Source of the DNA: Arsukibacterium ikkense | Lineage (GTDB): Bacteria > Pseudomonadota > Gammaproteobacteria > Enterobacterales > Alteromonadaceae | Direction: 5' to 3' | NCBI RefSeq assembly: GCF_000987775.1 | Contig: NZ_LAHO01000002.1 | Coordinates: forward strand, 124,001-188,000 | Length of the DNA: 64,000 bases | Shown here: piece after piece, positions 10,481-19,167 of the stretch | How the letters are laid out: every line of letters starts with the position of its first letter | Position numbering within the stretch: the stretch's first letter is position 1 | The notes under the pieces: model-generated | Database searches by the model: none | Told to the model about the DNA's origin: nothing | What the model saw: the letters and a program-made list of their open reading frames with translations, nothing else | Translations under genes and position numbers: made by a program

Positions 10481-10500
10481 ATTAAAACACTTGTTTTAAT
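10481..10500. promoter_or_regulatory. Palindromic operator candidate upstream of fadI
   Basis: A perfect inverted repeat with 9-bp arms, ATTAAAACA and TGTTTTAAT, separated by CT. It sits between fadI (minus) and the MoxR operon (plus), 89 bp before the fadI start. TetR-family fatty acid regulators such as PsrA, which control fadIJ in several gammaproteobacteria, bind AAAC/GTTT palindromes of this general form. The palindrome is seen; the PsrA assignment is inferred. Confidence 0.55.
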
Positions 10501-10602
10501 GCAAACTGAACCTTATTTAGGTTATAACGTCATAGCCTAGCTGTTTTTATAGCTAACTGTGCAGAATATAACCAAAACTTTAACCAAAAGACTTATATCA
10601 TT

Positions 10603-11556
10603 ATGGTAAACGCATTTTCCGCCTTAAAGGCCTATCTCGACAGTCAGGTATTAGGCCAACCTGAGCTTACTGAAGGTATTTTGCTGGCCTTGCTGGCTAA
10701 TGGTCATTTACTGGTTGAAGGCCCGCCCGGTCTGGCAAAAACCCGGGCAGTAAATGCTTTGGCCCATGGCGTGGAAGCTGAATTTCACCGGGTGCAATTT
10801 ACCCCGGATTTATTGCCGGCAGATTTAACCGGTACCGATATTTACCGCCCAGAAACCGGCCAGTTTGAGTTTCAGTCCGGCCCCTTGTTTCACCATATTA
10901 TTCTGGCCGATGAAATTAACCGGGCACCTGCCAAGGTGCAGTCGGCATTGCTGGAAGCCATGGCGGAAAAACAGATTACGGTTGGCCGCACCACCTACAA
11001 GCTACCTGAATTATTTCTGGTAATGGCCACCCAGAACCCGTTAGAGCAGGAAGGCACCTATCCACTGCCCGAAGCCCAGCTTGACCGCTTTTTATTGCAC
11101 CTGAAGGTAGACTACCCCGATGCGGCAACCGAGCGGGAAATTCTCAAACTTACCCGCAACGAGGCCTTGCATAAAGCGCAAAGCCAGCCCGCAGCAATTA
11201 GCCAGGCGGATATCTTCAGTGCCCGCCAGGCCATCCTGACACTGCATCTGGCCGATAGTCTGGAAGACTACATTGTACAGTTGATTATGGCCACCCGTAA
11301 CGGCGGCGCATATAGCAGCAAGTTGCCGGCCTGGATCAACTATGGCGCCAGCCCCAGAGCCACCATTGCCCTGGAACGCTGTGCCCGGGCCAAGGCCTGG
11401 CTGGCCGACCGTGACTTTGTCACACCGGATGATATTCAGGCGGTCTTTCACAATGTGCTGCGCCACCGGCTGATCCTGACCTACACCGCGGAAGCTGAGG
11501 GGGTAACCACAGACGATGTGCTGACCGAAATCCTGAATTGCGTACCTGTTCCCTGA
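10603..11556 (+). CDS. MoxR-family AAA+ ATPase
   Basis: A 317-residue AAA+ chaperone-like ATPase. Walker A is GPPGLAKT at residues 40-47, Walker B is LADEINRAP with D103 and E104, and TQNPLEQEGTYPLPEAQLDRF follows as the sensor I/arginine-finger region. MoxR proteins are thought to help mature or remodel partners carrying von Willebrand A domains. It is the first of six overlapping or closely spaced genes, including two VWA proteins, a DUF58 protein and BatD, the usual membrane stress/aerotolerance arrangement. The start is ATG at 10603; the next gene begins 7 bases after its stop. Confidence 0.93.
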   Translation: MVNAFSALKAYLDSQVLGQPELTEGILLALLANGHLLVEGPPGLAKTRAVNALAHGVEAEFHRVQFTPDLLPADLTGTDIYRPETGQFEFQSGPLFHHIILADEINRAPAKVQSALLEAMAEKQITVGRTTYKLPELFLVMATQNPLEQEGTYPLPEAQLDRFLLHLKVDYPDAATEREILKLTRNEALHKAQSQPAAISQADIFSARQAILTLHLADSLEDYIVQLIMATRNGGAYSSKLPAWINYGASPRATIALERCARAKAWLADRDFVTPDDIQAVFHNVLRHRLILTYTAEAEGVTTDDVLTEILNCVPVP

Positions 11557-11563
11557 AGTTATT

Positions 11564-12511
11564 ATGAGTGCAATGTTTTCTGCCAGACAGTGGCTGCAAC
11601 AATTAACCGCCGACGGCATTTCAGTGATGCTGCCCGAGTTATTGTGGTATCAACGCCATACCAGCGTGCTAAACCTGAAACCGACCATCAGCATTCAAAG
11701 CAAACTGGCCGGCACTTATCTGGCGCGCAGTAAAGGTCGCGGTATGGAGTTTGACGAGGTACGACACTATCAGCCGGGTGATGATGTCCGGACGATTGAC
11801 TGGCGGGTTACCGCCCGCAGCGGCAAAGTACACACCAAATTATTTCGGGAAGAGAAGGAGCGGCCGGTTTTTATCGTCGCCGATTTAACCGACAGTATGC
11901 GTTTTGGCAGCAGCTTGCTACTGAAGTCGGTACAAGCGGCGCATCTGGCCGCCGTCATTGCCTGGCATGTCAAACAACATGGCGACAAATTAGGTGGTGT
12001 GGTGTTTAGCAATCAGCAACACCGCGAATTAAAACCACAAGGCCGCAGCCACGGCGTATTGCGTTACCTGCAGGCGCTGCAGCAATGTCATCAACATTCA
12101 GCCGGCAATAACGGTCTCAGTTTATCGCAGGCTCTGGGCCAGCAACGCCGGCTTAGCCGCCCTGGCAGTCTGGTCTATATCTTGTCTGATTTTAACCGGT
12201 TGGATGAGCAAGCCCTGCGCCATATCCGCGCCATCAGTCAGCATAATGAAGTCACCTGCTGCCAGATCAGCGATCCGCTGGAGCTGGCCATACCTGCCAA
12301 CGCCCGTGGGCTTGCCGCCATTCGCCAGCAACAGCAGGTTGTTACAGCCGAGTTAGACAACCCTGCACTGCGCCAGCGGTATTATCAGCAACAGCAACAG
12401 CAGCAATCGCACGTGGCGGGCAGCCTGCAACAACTCGGCTGCAAATGGCTGGCAATAAGTGCCGGCGAACCTGTTATTACTCAGCTGGAGCAAGCTCATC
12501 ATGGCCGCTGA
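11564..12511 (+). CDS. DUF58 family protein
   Basis: A 315-residue cytoplasmic protein. The DUF58 signature region RHYQPGDDVRTIDWRVTARSG lies around residues 66-86, followed by a VWA-like strand with DLTDSM (about 107-112), a degenerate metal-site motif. Partners of MoxR ATPases commonly include such a protein; the biochemical role is not known. The C-terminal third is rich in glutamine. Its stop lies within the first codons of the next gene (11-base overlap), consistent with coupled translation. Confidence 0.9.
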   Translation: MSAMFSARQWLQQLTADGISVMLPELLWYQRHTSVLNLKPTISIQSKLAGTYLARSKGRGMEFDEVRHYQPGDDVRTIDWRVTARSGKVHTKLFREEKERPVFIVADLTDSMRFGSSLLLKSVQAAHLAAVIAWHVKQHGDKLGGVVFSNQQHRELKPQGRSHGVLRYLQALQQCHQHSAGNNGLSLSQALGQQRRLSRPGSLVYILSDFNRLDEQALRHIRAISQHNEVTCCQISDPLELAIPANARGLAAIRQQQQVVTAELDNPALRQRYYQQQQQQQSHVAGSLQQLGCKWLAISAGEPVITQLEQAHHGR

Positions 12512-12992
12512 ACAACTGCTAAGCCAGCTGGTCGATATTGCCGAGCCCGCTTACCTGTTGCCATGGCAAATGCCGATTGGTGTATACATCTTGCTGGCGA
12601 TAAGTTTGCTGTTACTGGCCGGTGCTGGCTGGTGGTTGTACCAACGGCACCGCTATTTTGCCGCCCGCCGGCATGCCATCAGCTTACTGGCACAACTTAA
12701 ACCGCAGCACAGCAGCAACATCAATCAGTTGTTAAAGCGGGTAGTTCTGCATTATGCACCGGCTCATCCGGTGCTTAGCGCGCCAACTGAGCAATGGCAA
12801 GCGTTTTTACAGCAGCAGCTTCCTGTGCTGGCACTGCCGTCGCTGGCAGAACTACTTTATCAACCAGAGCCAGACGAACAGCAGCAACACGCCTTTTATC
12901 AGTTTGCCCATAGCTGGCTGCGGCATTGTCAGCCGGAAAAATTTGCTGAGGTTGTACCTGCCGCCAAGCAGACGGAGGCAACAAATGCTTGA
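12501..12992 (+). CDS. DUF4381 domain membrane protein
   Basis: A protein of 163 residues using ATG 12501, which overlaps the DUF58 stop by 11 bases; the reading frame continues upstream but the extra residues would lie inside DUF58. One strong transmembrane helix (about 24-45) follows a short segment containing PAYLLPWQMPIGVYILL, then a basic, helical cytoplasmic region. This matches DUF4381 proteins, which sit between DUF58 and BatA-like genes in MoxR operons. Its role is unknown, probably as a membrane component of the Bat complex. Confidence 0.8.
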   Translation: MAAEQLLSQLVDIAEPAYLLPWQMPIGVYILLAISLLLLAGAGWWLYQRHRYFAARRHAISLLAQLKPQHSSNINQLLKRVVLHYAPAHPVLSAPTEQWQAFLQQQLPVLALPSLAELLYQPEPDEQQQHAFYQFAHSWLRHCQPEKFAEVVPAAKQTEATNA

Positions 12993-13974
12993 GCTAAGTT
13001 ACCCCTGGTTACTGTTGCTGCTTGCATTGCCTTTTTTATTTAAAAAACGCCAGCAAGACAGTGGTAGCGCCCTGAGCCTGCCGGCATTAGCGCAGGTAGC
13101 CTCAACCGCACCGCCGCGTAAAAGTTGGCAACAGTATTATGCGGCGCTATCACCGGCCTTGATCTGGTTGTGTCTGGTTGTTGCGGCCTGTCAACCACGC
13201 TGGCTGGGGGAGCCGGTAACCCTGCCTCAGCAAGGCCGGGATCTGATGCTGGCTATCGATCTGTCCGGTTCAATGGACATCAACGATATGGTATTAGACG
13301 GCCAGCCAATGAACCGGCTGACGGCAGTAAAACGGGTGGTGGGTGACTTTATCTCACAACGCAGGGGCGACCGGCTGGGCCTGATCCTGTTTGCTGATGC
13401 CGCTTATCAGCAAACCCCACTTACCTATGACCTGGCCACAGTGCAAATGTTTTTAGATGAAACCCAGATGAAATTGGTTGGGCAGCGAACCGCAATAGGC
13501 GAAGCCATTGGTTTGGCGGTAAAGCGCTTAAATATGTACGAAACCAGCAATAAAGTGTTAATTCTGTTAAGCGACGGCGCTAACAATGCCGGTAATATTC
13601 AGCCACTGGAAGCGTTAGAGCTGGCCAAAGCAGCCGGGGTTAAAATATACACCGTCGGCGTTGGCGCCGAGCAAATGGTGCAGCAAACGGTGTTCGGCCG
13701 GCGAACCATTAACCCGTCTCATGACTTAGATGAACAACTATTGTCGCAGCTTGCCGAGCAAACCGGTGGCCGCTATTTCCGGGCCCGTAGCCTACCCGAG
13801 CTGGCGCAAATATACCGGCTGCTGGATCAACTTGAACCGATAAGTCGCGACAGTCTGACCTATCGGCCACAGCATAGCCTGCTGCACTGGCCATTGGCTC
13901 TGGCGCTATTACTGTCCTTTGCGTTGGCGATGCGGCGCATAAACTGGCGGAGGCTGTATGAACCTGCTGGCTGA
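12985..13974 (+). CDS. BatA-like von Willebrand factor A membrane protein
   Basis: A protein of 329 residues from ATG 12985, chosen because GGAGG lies at 12974-12978 and because residues upstream overlap DUF4381. An N-terminal hydrophobic segment and a second one around 50-68 precede a VWA domain with an intact MIDAS motif DLSGS (D92, S94, S96) and the downstream aspartate in LLSDGANN. A C-terminal transmembrane helix lies near 296-314. This is the usual BatA layout: a metal-binding adhesion domain held at the periplasmic face of the inner membrane. It overlaps DUF4381 by 8 bases and BatB by 17 bases. Confidence 0.88.
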   Translation: MLELSYPWLLLLLALPFLFKKRQQDSGSALSLPALAQVASTAPPRKSWQQYYAALSPALIWLCLVVAACQPRWLGEPVTLPQQGRDLMLAIDLSGSMDINDMVLDGQPMNRLTAVKRVVGDFISQRRGDRLGLILFADAAYQQTPLTYDLATVQMFLDETQMKLVGQRTAIGEAIGLAVKRLNMYETSNKVLILLSDGANNAGNIQPLEALELAKAAGVKIYTVGVGAEQMVQQTVFGRRTINPSHDLDEQLLSQLAEQTGGRYFRARSLPELAQIYRLLDQLEPISRDSLTYRPQHSLLHWPLALALLLSFALAMRRINWRRLYEPAG

Positions 13975-15772
13975 TTTTCATTTACTGCGCCCCTGGTGGT
14001 TACTGGCATTGCTGCCGGTGCTGTTACTTTGGCTGTTACTCAGACGCTACCGGCAACAACATAGCGCCTGGCAAAGTGTGATTGCCCCCCACTTGCAACA
14101 GTTGATGCTAAACGGCCAGCTGTTGTTACAACGAAAGCCATTGGCGCTGCCGTTGCTGTTATTATGCTGGCTGCTGGCTGTTGTTGCGCTGGCTGGCCCC
14201 AGCTGGCAGAAAAATCCGCAACCGGCCTTTACCCTGAATAAAGCGACAGTGTTGATTGTCGATATGTCGATATCCATGCGGGCAACCGATATGACGCCTG
14301 ATCGTTTTCGTCAGCAACGTTTTAAGGCGCTGGATTTTATTAACAAGCTGGCCGAGGGTGACTTGGCACTGATTAGCTATGCTGGCGATGCCTTTGTGAT
14401 CTCGCCGCTGACACCGGATTTTAACAATGTCCGGTTGCAACTGAACGAACTGAAACCAGAGCTGATGCCCGTGCAGGGCTCAAACATTGCAGCCGCCCTG
14501 CAGCAGGCAGATAGTTTACTGCGCCAGGCGGGCCATACCAGTGGTGACGTGGTGCTGTTTACTGATGGTTTTGCCCCGGCAGATTACAACAACATTATGC
14601 GGCGGCTGGATAACTGGCCACACCGGCTGTCTATTCTGGCATTTGGCACAGAGCAAGGCGCACCAGTGCAACTTGAAAGTGGCGAGTTGCTCAAAGATCA
14701 ACGAGGCGCCGTGGTGATCCCTAAAGTACCCTTAACGCAGCTGGCAGCCATAGCACGTAAAGGCCGAGGTAGTTTTAGCCAGGCTACGGCTGACAATAGT
14801 GATTTAAGCCGCTTACTGGCCGACCTTAACAGTCAGTACCAGCAGCAAAGGGCCGAAACGGAGCAGTTTGCCGGTGATTTATGGCAGGACAATGCGGTGT
14901 ATCTGGTGTGGTTACTCTTACCATTGGCACTGTATCTGGCCAAACGGGCACCCGTGTTGGTATTACTGCCCTTTTGCGTTATCCCCACGGCAGAAGCCAG
15001 CATCTGGCGCGACCTATGGCAAACCCCGGCGCAACAAGCCATAGCTGACTACCAGCAACAGGATTATCAAAACGCCCAGCGTAAATTTGCTGACCCGCTA
15101 TGGCAGGGCAACGCCGCCTACCGGCTGCAAGACTATGCGGCTGCCGAGCAGGCGTTTAGTCAGGCAGTGCAACAGCAACCCAGTGCCGATGGTTATGCTA
15201 ATTTAGGCAATAGTCTGGCGATGCAACAAAAATATCAGCAGGCACTGGACAGTTATCAGCAAGCCCTGGCGCTCGATCCTGAACATCACCAGGCCAGAGA
15301 AAATGCCGCATTACTGCAACAACTGAAGCAACAACAAGATCAGCAGCAACAGCAAGATGGCGAGCAGCAACAAGACGCTGAGCAACAAGCTGGCGCCGAG
15401 CACGACAGCTCGTCAGAGGCTGAGGGTAGCAGCGACGATCAAGCCCAGGGTAATGCTGAGCAGGATGAAAGCGCTGGCGAGCAGGCTGAAACGGAACCCG
15501 CTGGCGCAGAGCCGGAAGCTGAAGAAGCAGCCGGGGAGCAAACTGACACCCCCAGCACAGAAAGCGTGCAGCAGGAACCGCCTGACGAACGCCAGCAGCA
15601 AGCCATAAGTGAAATGTGGCCCAACGCCAGTCAGGAAGAGCAACAACAACTGGATAATTTATTGCGTAAAGTACAAGACGACCCAGGCCTGCTGCTGCGT
15701 AACAGAATGAACCTTGAATATCAGAAACGCCGCCAGCACGCTGTGCCCACAGGAGTAACTCAGGAATGGTAA
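13958..15772 (+). CDS. BatB/BatC-like VWA and TPR protein
   Basis: A 604-residue protein. Two N-terminal hydrophobic segments are followed by a VWA domain with MIDAS residues D102, S104 and S106 (DMSIS), a transmembrane segment near 305-335, TPR repeats at about 385-450 (YANLGNSLAMQQKYQQALDS), then a stretch of about 95 residues rich in Q, E, A and D (about 452-545), and a conserved tail with LDNLLRKVQDDPGLLLRNRM. It combines BatB (VWA) and BatC (TPR) in one chain. The low-complexity region comes from CAG/GAG-type repeats. It overlaps BatA at the start and BatD at the end. Confidence 0.87.
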   Translation: MNLLADFHLLRPWWLLALLPVLLLWLLLRRYRQQHSAWQSVIAPHLQQLMLNGQLLLQRKPLALPLLLLCWLLAVVALAGPSWQKNPQPAFTLNKATVLIVDMSISMRATDMTPDRFRQQRFKALDFINKLAEGDLALISYAGDAFVISPLTPDFNNVRLQLNELKPELMPVQGSNIAAALQQADSLLRQAGHTSGDVVLFTDGFAPADYNNIMRRLDNWPHRLSILAFGTEQGAPVQLESGELLKDQRGAVVIPKVPLTQLAAIARKGRGSFSQATADNSDLSRLLADLNSQYQQQRAETEQFAGDLWQDNAVYLVWLLLPLALYLAKRAPVLVLLPFCVIPTAEASIWRDLWQTPAQQAIADYQQQDYQNAQRKFADPLWQGNAAYRLQDYAAAEQAFSQAVQQQPSADGYANLGNSLAMQQKYQQALDSYQQALALDPEHHQARENAALLQQLKQQQDQQQQQDGEQQQDAEQQAGAEHDSSSEAEGSSDDQAQGNAEQDESAGEQAETEPAGAEPEAEEAAGEQTDTPSTESVQQEPPDERQQQAISEMWPNASQEEQQQLDNLLRKVQDDPGLLLRNRMNLEYQKRRQHAVPTGVTQEW

Positions 15773-17424
15773 TTCGTGGCTTGTTATGGCTAAGCCTGCT
15801 GCTTAGTTTACCCGCGCTGGCCATCAGCCAGTTAAACGCCAGAGTAGATAAAAACCCGGTAATGCTAGGCGAGAGTGTGATACTGGAAGTGACCGCTGAT
15901 AGCCGGCTACCGGCAAACAGCATTAATTTCAGAGTACTGGATGGCGATTTCAGCATAATGGTACCGTCAGTTAATCAGAGTACCAGAGTAGTAAATGGCG
16001 AGGCCAGCCATAGTACAACCTGGACAGTTACCCTGTTGCCGAAAGCCAGCGGCACCTTCACTCTTCCCGCCTTCACTATTGACAACGTCAGCACTCAACC
16101 GCTGTCGGTTGAGGTTCTGCCAGCACAGCAAGGCACAGGCACCCTGCGCGACATCTTTTTACAAAGTAAGCTTAGCAGCGACAGGGTCGTGGTGCAGCAA
16201 ATGGTGTATTACGATGTGACGATATACTTCAGCGGCGATATTCAGCGCGGCAGTTTATCAGAACCGCAACTTGACAACGCGCTGATCCAGCAGGTAGGCC
16301 AGGATCAGGAGGGCTCAGAACTGATTGACGGCGAACGTTATCGCTCCATTACCCGCCGCTATGCCATAACGCCGCAACGCAGCGGTAATTTCAGCATTAG
16401 CCCGCCTACTTTTAGCGGTGATATTATCGATCGTGATAACGCCCGGCAAAGCTACTTTGCCCGCAGTCGAGCTGTGGTAAGGGAAGCACAGACTCTGGCG
16501 ATTGAGGTTCAAGCTCAAACCGGTAGTTTCAGTGGTAACTGGCTGGTTGCCGGTCTGGTCACCTTAAATGATGAATGGCAACCCAATATCACCGAGCTGG
16601 TACAAGGCGAACCCATCACCCGGATCATTACGTTGTCGGCCGTTGATGTGGCAGCAAATCAGTTGCCTGACTTGCAATTAGCGGTTCCGGATGGTTTCAG
16701 AGTGTATCAGGAGCAACCGCAAACCAGAGGGGCTGAACGGGCTGGTCGTCTGGTTGCGCAGAAAATTATTACCAGCGCAATTATTGCCAACACCCCTGGC
16801 GAATATCAGCTGCCTGAAGTAACAGTGCCCTGGTGGAACAGCCAGACTAACCGAATGGAGCAAGCCGTTTTGCCCGGACGCACGCTGCAGGTAAAAGCAG
16901 ACCCGAACCGGCTAAGCACCCCGGCAATGATTGACCCGCCGTTGCCACAGATTAGCAGCACCACCCTACCGCTGCCCGCAGTGTCACCCTGGAGTTGGAA
17001 CCACACCAGCACCGCCCTGGCACTTGGCTGGCTGCTGAGCAGCGTGCTGTTGCTTGGATTATGGCGTTACCAAAGCAGCACAGCGTCGGCAGGCCGCGGT
17101 CAGACAAAACCTCAGGGCGCCAAATTTGATAGCCGGGCGCTGCGTGCGGCCTGTCAGAAGCAGGATAAAGCTGCAGCCCGTGACCAACTATTAAAATGGG
17201 CGCGCCAGCAAAACATCCTGGCGCAGGGGTCGTTAACGGCGCTTAGTCAGCAGATTACTCCCGGGCCACTGCAACAGCAACTGCAGCAGTTAAATGCGGC
17301 ACTGTATAGTGACAGTACAGTAGCCTGGCAGGCTGAGCAGTTGTTGCAAGCCTGGTCGGATTATCAGCTTGCCGCTGACGCTAAACCAACAGTTAATGCT
17401 TTGCCACCACTGTATCCGCAATAG
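15766..17424 (+). CDS. BatD-like oxygen tolerance protein
   Basis: A 552-residue protein with a signal peptide (cleavage probably after LPALA, about residue 19), a long beta-rich periplasmic region, one transmembrane helix at about 413-431 and a cytoplasmic tail. The start of the mature part, INQ-free but with the pattern LNARVDKNPVMLGESVILEV, is typical of BatD, as is its position last in a MoxR/VWA operon. BatD is thought to scaffold the VWA proteins at the membrane; the name comes from aerotolerance in Bacteroides. The ATG at 15766 overlaps the BatB stop by 7 bases. Confidence 0.9.
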   Translation: MVIRGLLWLSLLLSLPALAISQLNARVDKNPVMLGESVILEVTADSRLPANSINFRVLDGDFSIMVPSVNQSTRVVNGEASHSTTWTVTLLPKASGTFTLPAFTIDNVSTQPLSVEVLPAQQGTGTLRDIFLQSKLSSDRVVVQQMVYYDVTIYFSGDIQRGSLSEPQLDNALIQQVGQDQEGSELIDGERYRSITRRYAITPQRSGNFSISPPTFSGDIIDRDNARQSYFARSRAVVREAQTLAIEVQAQTGSFSGNWLVAGLVTLNDEWQPNITELVQGEPITRIITLSAVDVAANQLPDLQLAVPDGFRVYQEQPQTRGAERAGRLVAQKIITSAIIANTPGEYQLPEVTVPWWNSQTNRMEQAVLPGRTLQVKADPNRLSTPAMIDPPLPQISSTTLPLPAVSPWSWNHTSTALALGWLLSSVLLLGLWRYQSSTASAGRGQTKPQGAKFDSRALRAACQKQDKAAARDQLLKWARQQNILAQGSLTALSQQITPGPLQQQLQQLNAALYSDSTVAWQAEQLLQAWSDYQLAADAKPTVNALPPLYPQ

Positions 17425-17437
17425 CCCATCTGCTGCA

Positions 17438-17498
17438 GCCCTGCTTGCCAGGGCATTTATGCTCAGACCACATATTCTGATGCCGGCATTGGCCGGCA
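17438..17498 (+). terminator. Two hairpins after the bat operon
   Basis: GCCCTG/CAGGGC with a 5-base loop (17438-17454) and TGCCGGC/GCCGGCA with a 4-base loop (17481-17498, followed by AATTT) lie in the gap before putP. Neither has a long T run, so they may be weak terminators or RNA-stabilising structures. Confidence 0.4.
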
Positions 17499-17577
17499 AA
17501 TTTAACCGCAAAATAAAAGCGCTGGTAAGCCAGGGTTCATCTTGTTAGCATAAAACCAAATAATAAGGAGTGATGTT

Positions 17578-19074
17578 TTGGAACTTGCAACTATTTTTGC
17601 CCTGGGTATTTATTTTGCTGCGATGATTGGTATTGGTTTATACGCCTATCGCAATACCGACGAAAGTGTTTCTGGCTATATGTTAGGTGGCCGTAAGTTA
17701 GGCCCCGGTGTTACCGCACTGTCGGCCGGCGCTTCAGATATGAGTGGCTGGATGCTCATGGGTCTGCCCGGTGCCATGTATCTGACCGGTTTAAGCAGTG
17801 CCTGGATCGCCGTAGGGTTACTGATAGGGGCATATATTAACTATATAGTGGTTGCGCCCCGGCTCAGGGTGTACACCGAAGTGGCGCATGATGCTATTAC
17901 TATTCCTGATTACTTTGAAAAACGTTTTGAAGACAAAACCCGCTTGTTAAGAGTGGTGTCATCGATTGTCATCGTTATTTTCTTTACCTTATACACCTCT
18001 TCCGGCGTCGTTGGCGGCGGCAAATTGTTTGAAAGCTCCTTTAATCTGAGCTACGAGCTGGGTTTATATGTTACCGCCGGGGTAGTGGTAATTTACACCC
18101 TGATTGGTGGATTTATGGCCGTCAGCATGACCGATTTTGTGCAGGGTTGTATTATGTTTATCTCATTGGTGCTGGTACCTGTGGTGGCGCTGGAGCATTT
18201 GGGTGGCTTTGGTGAGGTAAAACAAGTAGTGCAAAGTATCGACCCGCAACTGATTAACTGGGTTGGGGCATCATCGGCTATTGCTATTATTTCTGCTCTA
18301 TCCTGGGGCCTGGGTTATTTCGGGCAGCCACATATTATTGTCCGCTTTATGGCCATTCGCTCTGTTAAAGATATCAAAACTGCCCGCCGCATTGGTATGA
18401 GCTGGATGTTAGTCACTATAGTAGGCGCTTTAATGACCGGCTTTGTCGGTATTGCTTATGTCGCCAAAACGCAAATGACCTTAACCGATCCGGAAACAAT
18501 ATTTATTGTGTTCTCACAGTTTTTGTTTCATCCGTTTATTGCCGGTTTTTTATTAGCGGCTATTTTAGCGGCTATTATGAGTACCATCTCATCGCAGCTG
18601 TTAGTGACATCCAGCTCACTCACTGAAGATTTTTATAAAACCTTTGTGAAACGTGATGCATCGCAGCGTGAGTTAGTTCTGGTTGGCCGGATTTCAGTAT
18701 TAGCCGTGGCGCTGGTTGCCATTGCCCTGGCATATGACCGTGACAGCTCCGTCTTACAATTGGTTAGCAATGCCTGGGCTGGCTTCGGTGCTGCTTTTGG
18801 CCCGCTGATTATTTTAAGCCTGTACTGGTCGCGCATGACGTTTGCCGGCGCCCTTAGTGGCATTGTTGTCGGTGCGGCCACCGTATTAGTCTGGATATAT
18901 GCGCCCATCACCATTAATGGTGAGAGCCTGAGCAGCACAGTCTATGAAATAGTGCCGGGCTTTATACTCAGCACCCTGGCAATTGTAGTGGTCAGTAAGT
19001 TCAGCCGAGGCCCGGCACCAGGCGTGTTGGCCATGTTTAAAACCATGCAACAGCAGCTGGCAGCACAACGCTAA
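17578..19074 (+). CDS. putP: PutP-type sodium/proline symporter
   Basis: A 498-residue integral membrane protein of the sodium:solute symporter family, with about 13 hydrophobic helices. The N-terminal segment YMLGGRKLGPGVTALSAGASDMSGWMLMGLPG contains the sodium and substrate-binding residues known from PutP, and the central SALSWGLGYFGQPHIIVRFMAI is strongly PutP-like. It imports proline coupled to sodium. The start is TTG at 17578, with AAGGAG at 17565-17570 and 7-base spacing; an ATG at 17573 is out of frame. It is monocistronic: a hairpin terminator follows. No putA is in the window. Confidence 0.92.
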   Translation: MELATIFALGIYFAAMIGIGLYAYRNTDESVSGYMLGGRKLGPGVTALSAGASDMSGWMLMGLPGAMYLTGLSSAWIAVGLLIGAYINYIVVAPRLRVYTEVAHDAITIPDYFEKRFEDKTRLLRVVSSIVIVIFFTLYTSSGVVGGGKLFESSFNLSYELGLYVTAGVVVIYTLIGGFMAVSMTDFVQGCIMFISLVLVPVVALEHLGGFGEVKQVVQSIDPQLINWVGASSAIAIISALSWGLGYFGQPHIIVRFMAIRSVKDIKTARRIGMSWMLVTIVGALMTGFVGIAYVAKTQMTLTDPETIFIVFSQFLFHPFIAGFLLAAILAAIMSTISSQLLVTSSSLTEDFYKTFVKRDASQRELVLVGRISVLAVALVAIALAYDRDSSVLQLVSNAWAGFGAAFGPLIILSLYWSRMTFAGALSGIVVGAATVLVWIYAPITINGESLSSTVYEIVPGFILSTLAIVVVSKFSRGPAPGVLAMFKTMQQQLAAQR

Positions 19075-19082
19075 CAACACAA

Positions 19083-19122
19083 TTTCCCGCAACGCAATAA
19101 AATGCTATCGCGTTGCGGGAAA
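19083..19122 (+). terminator. Hairpin terminator after putP
   Basis: A 13-bp perfect stem (TTTCCCGCAACGC / GCGTTGCGGGAAA) with a 14-base AT-rich loop begins 8 bases after the putP stop. The following bases are only moderately T-rich. Confidence 0.7.
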
Positions 19123-19167
19123 AGTTTGCTAAATTAGTCTCAATATACCAATCGAGAACTCTGCATT

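Noticed and set aside
11092..11619. 175-residue minus-strand frame
   Set aside because: It is antisense to the end of moxR, whose motifs are complete and whose operon context is clear.
12459..12500. Upstream extension of the DUF4381 gene
   Set aside because: The extra residues lie inside the DUF58 gene; the ATG at 12501 gives the usual family N-terminus and a normal short overlap.
15198..15956. 252-residue minus-strand frame opposite BatB/BatD
   Set aside because: It is antisense to the Q/E/A-rich low-complexity part of the VWA-TPR protein; repeated CAG/GAG codons leave the opposite strand open by composition.
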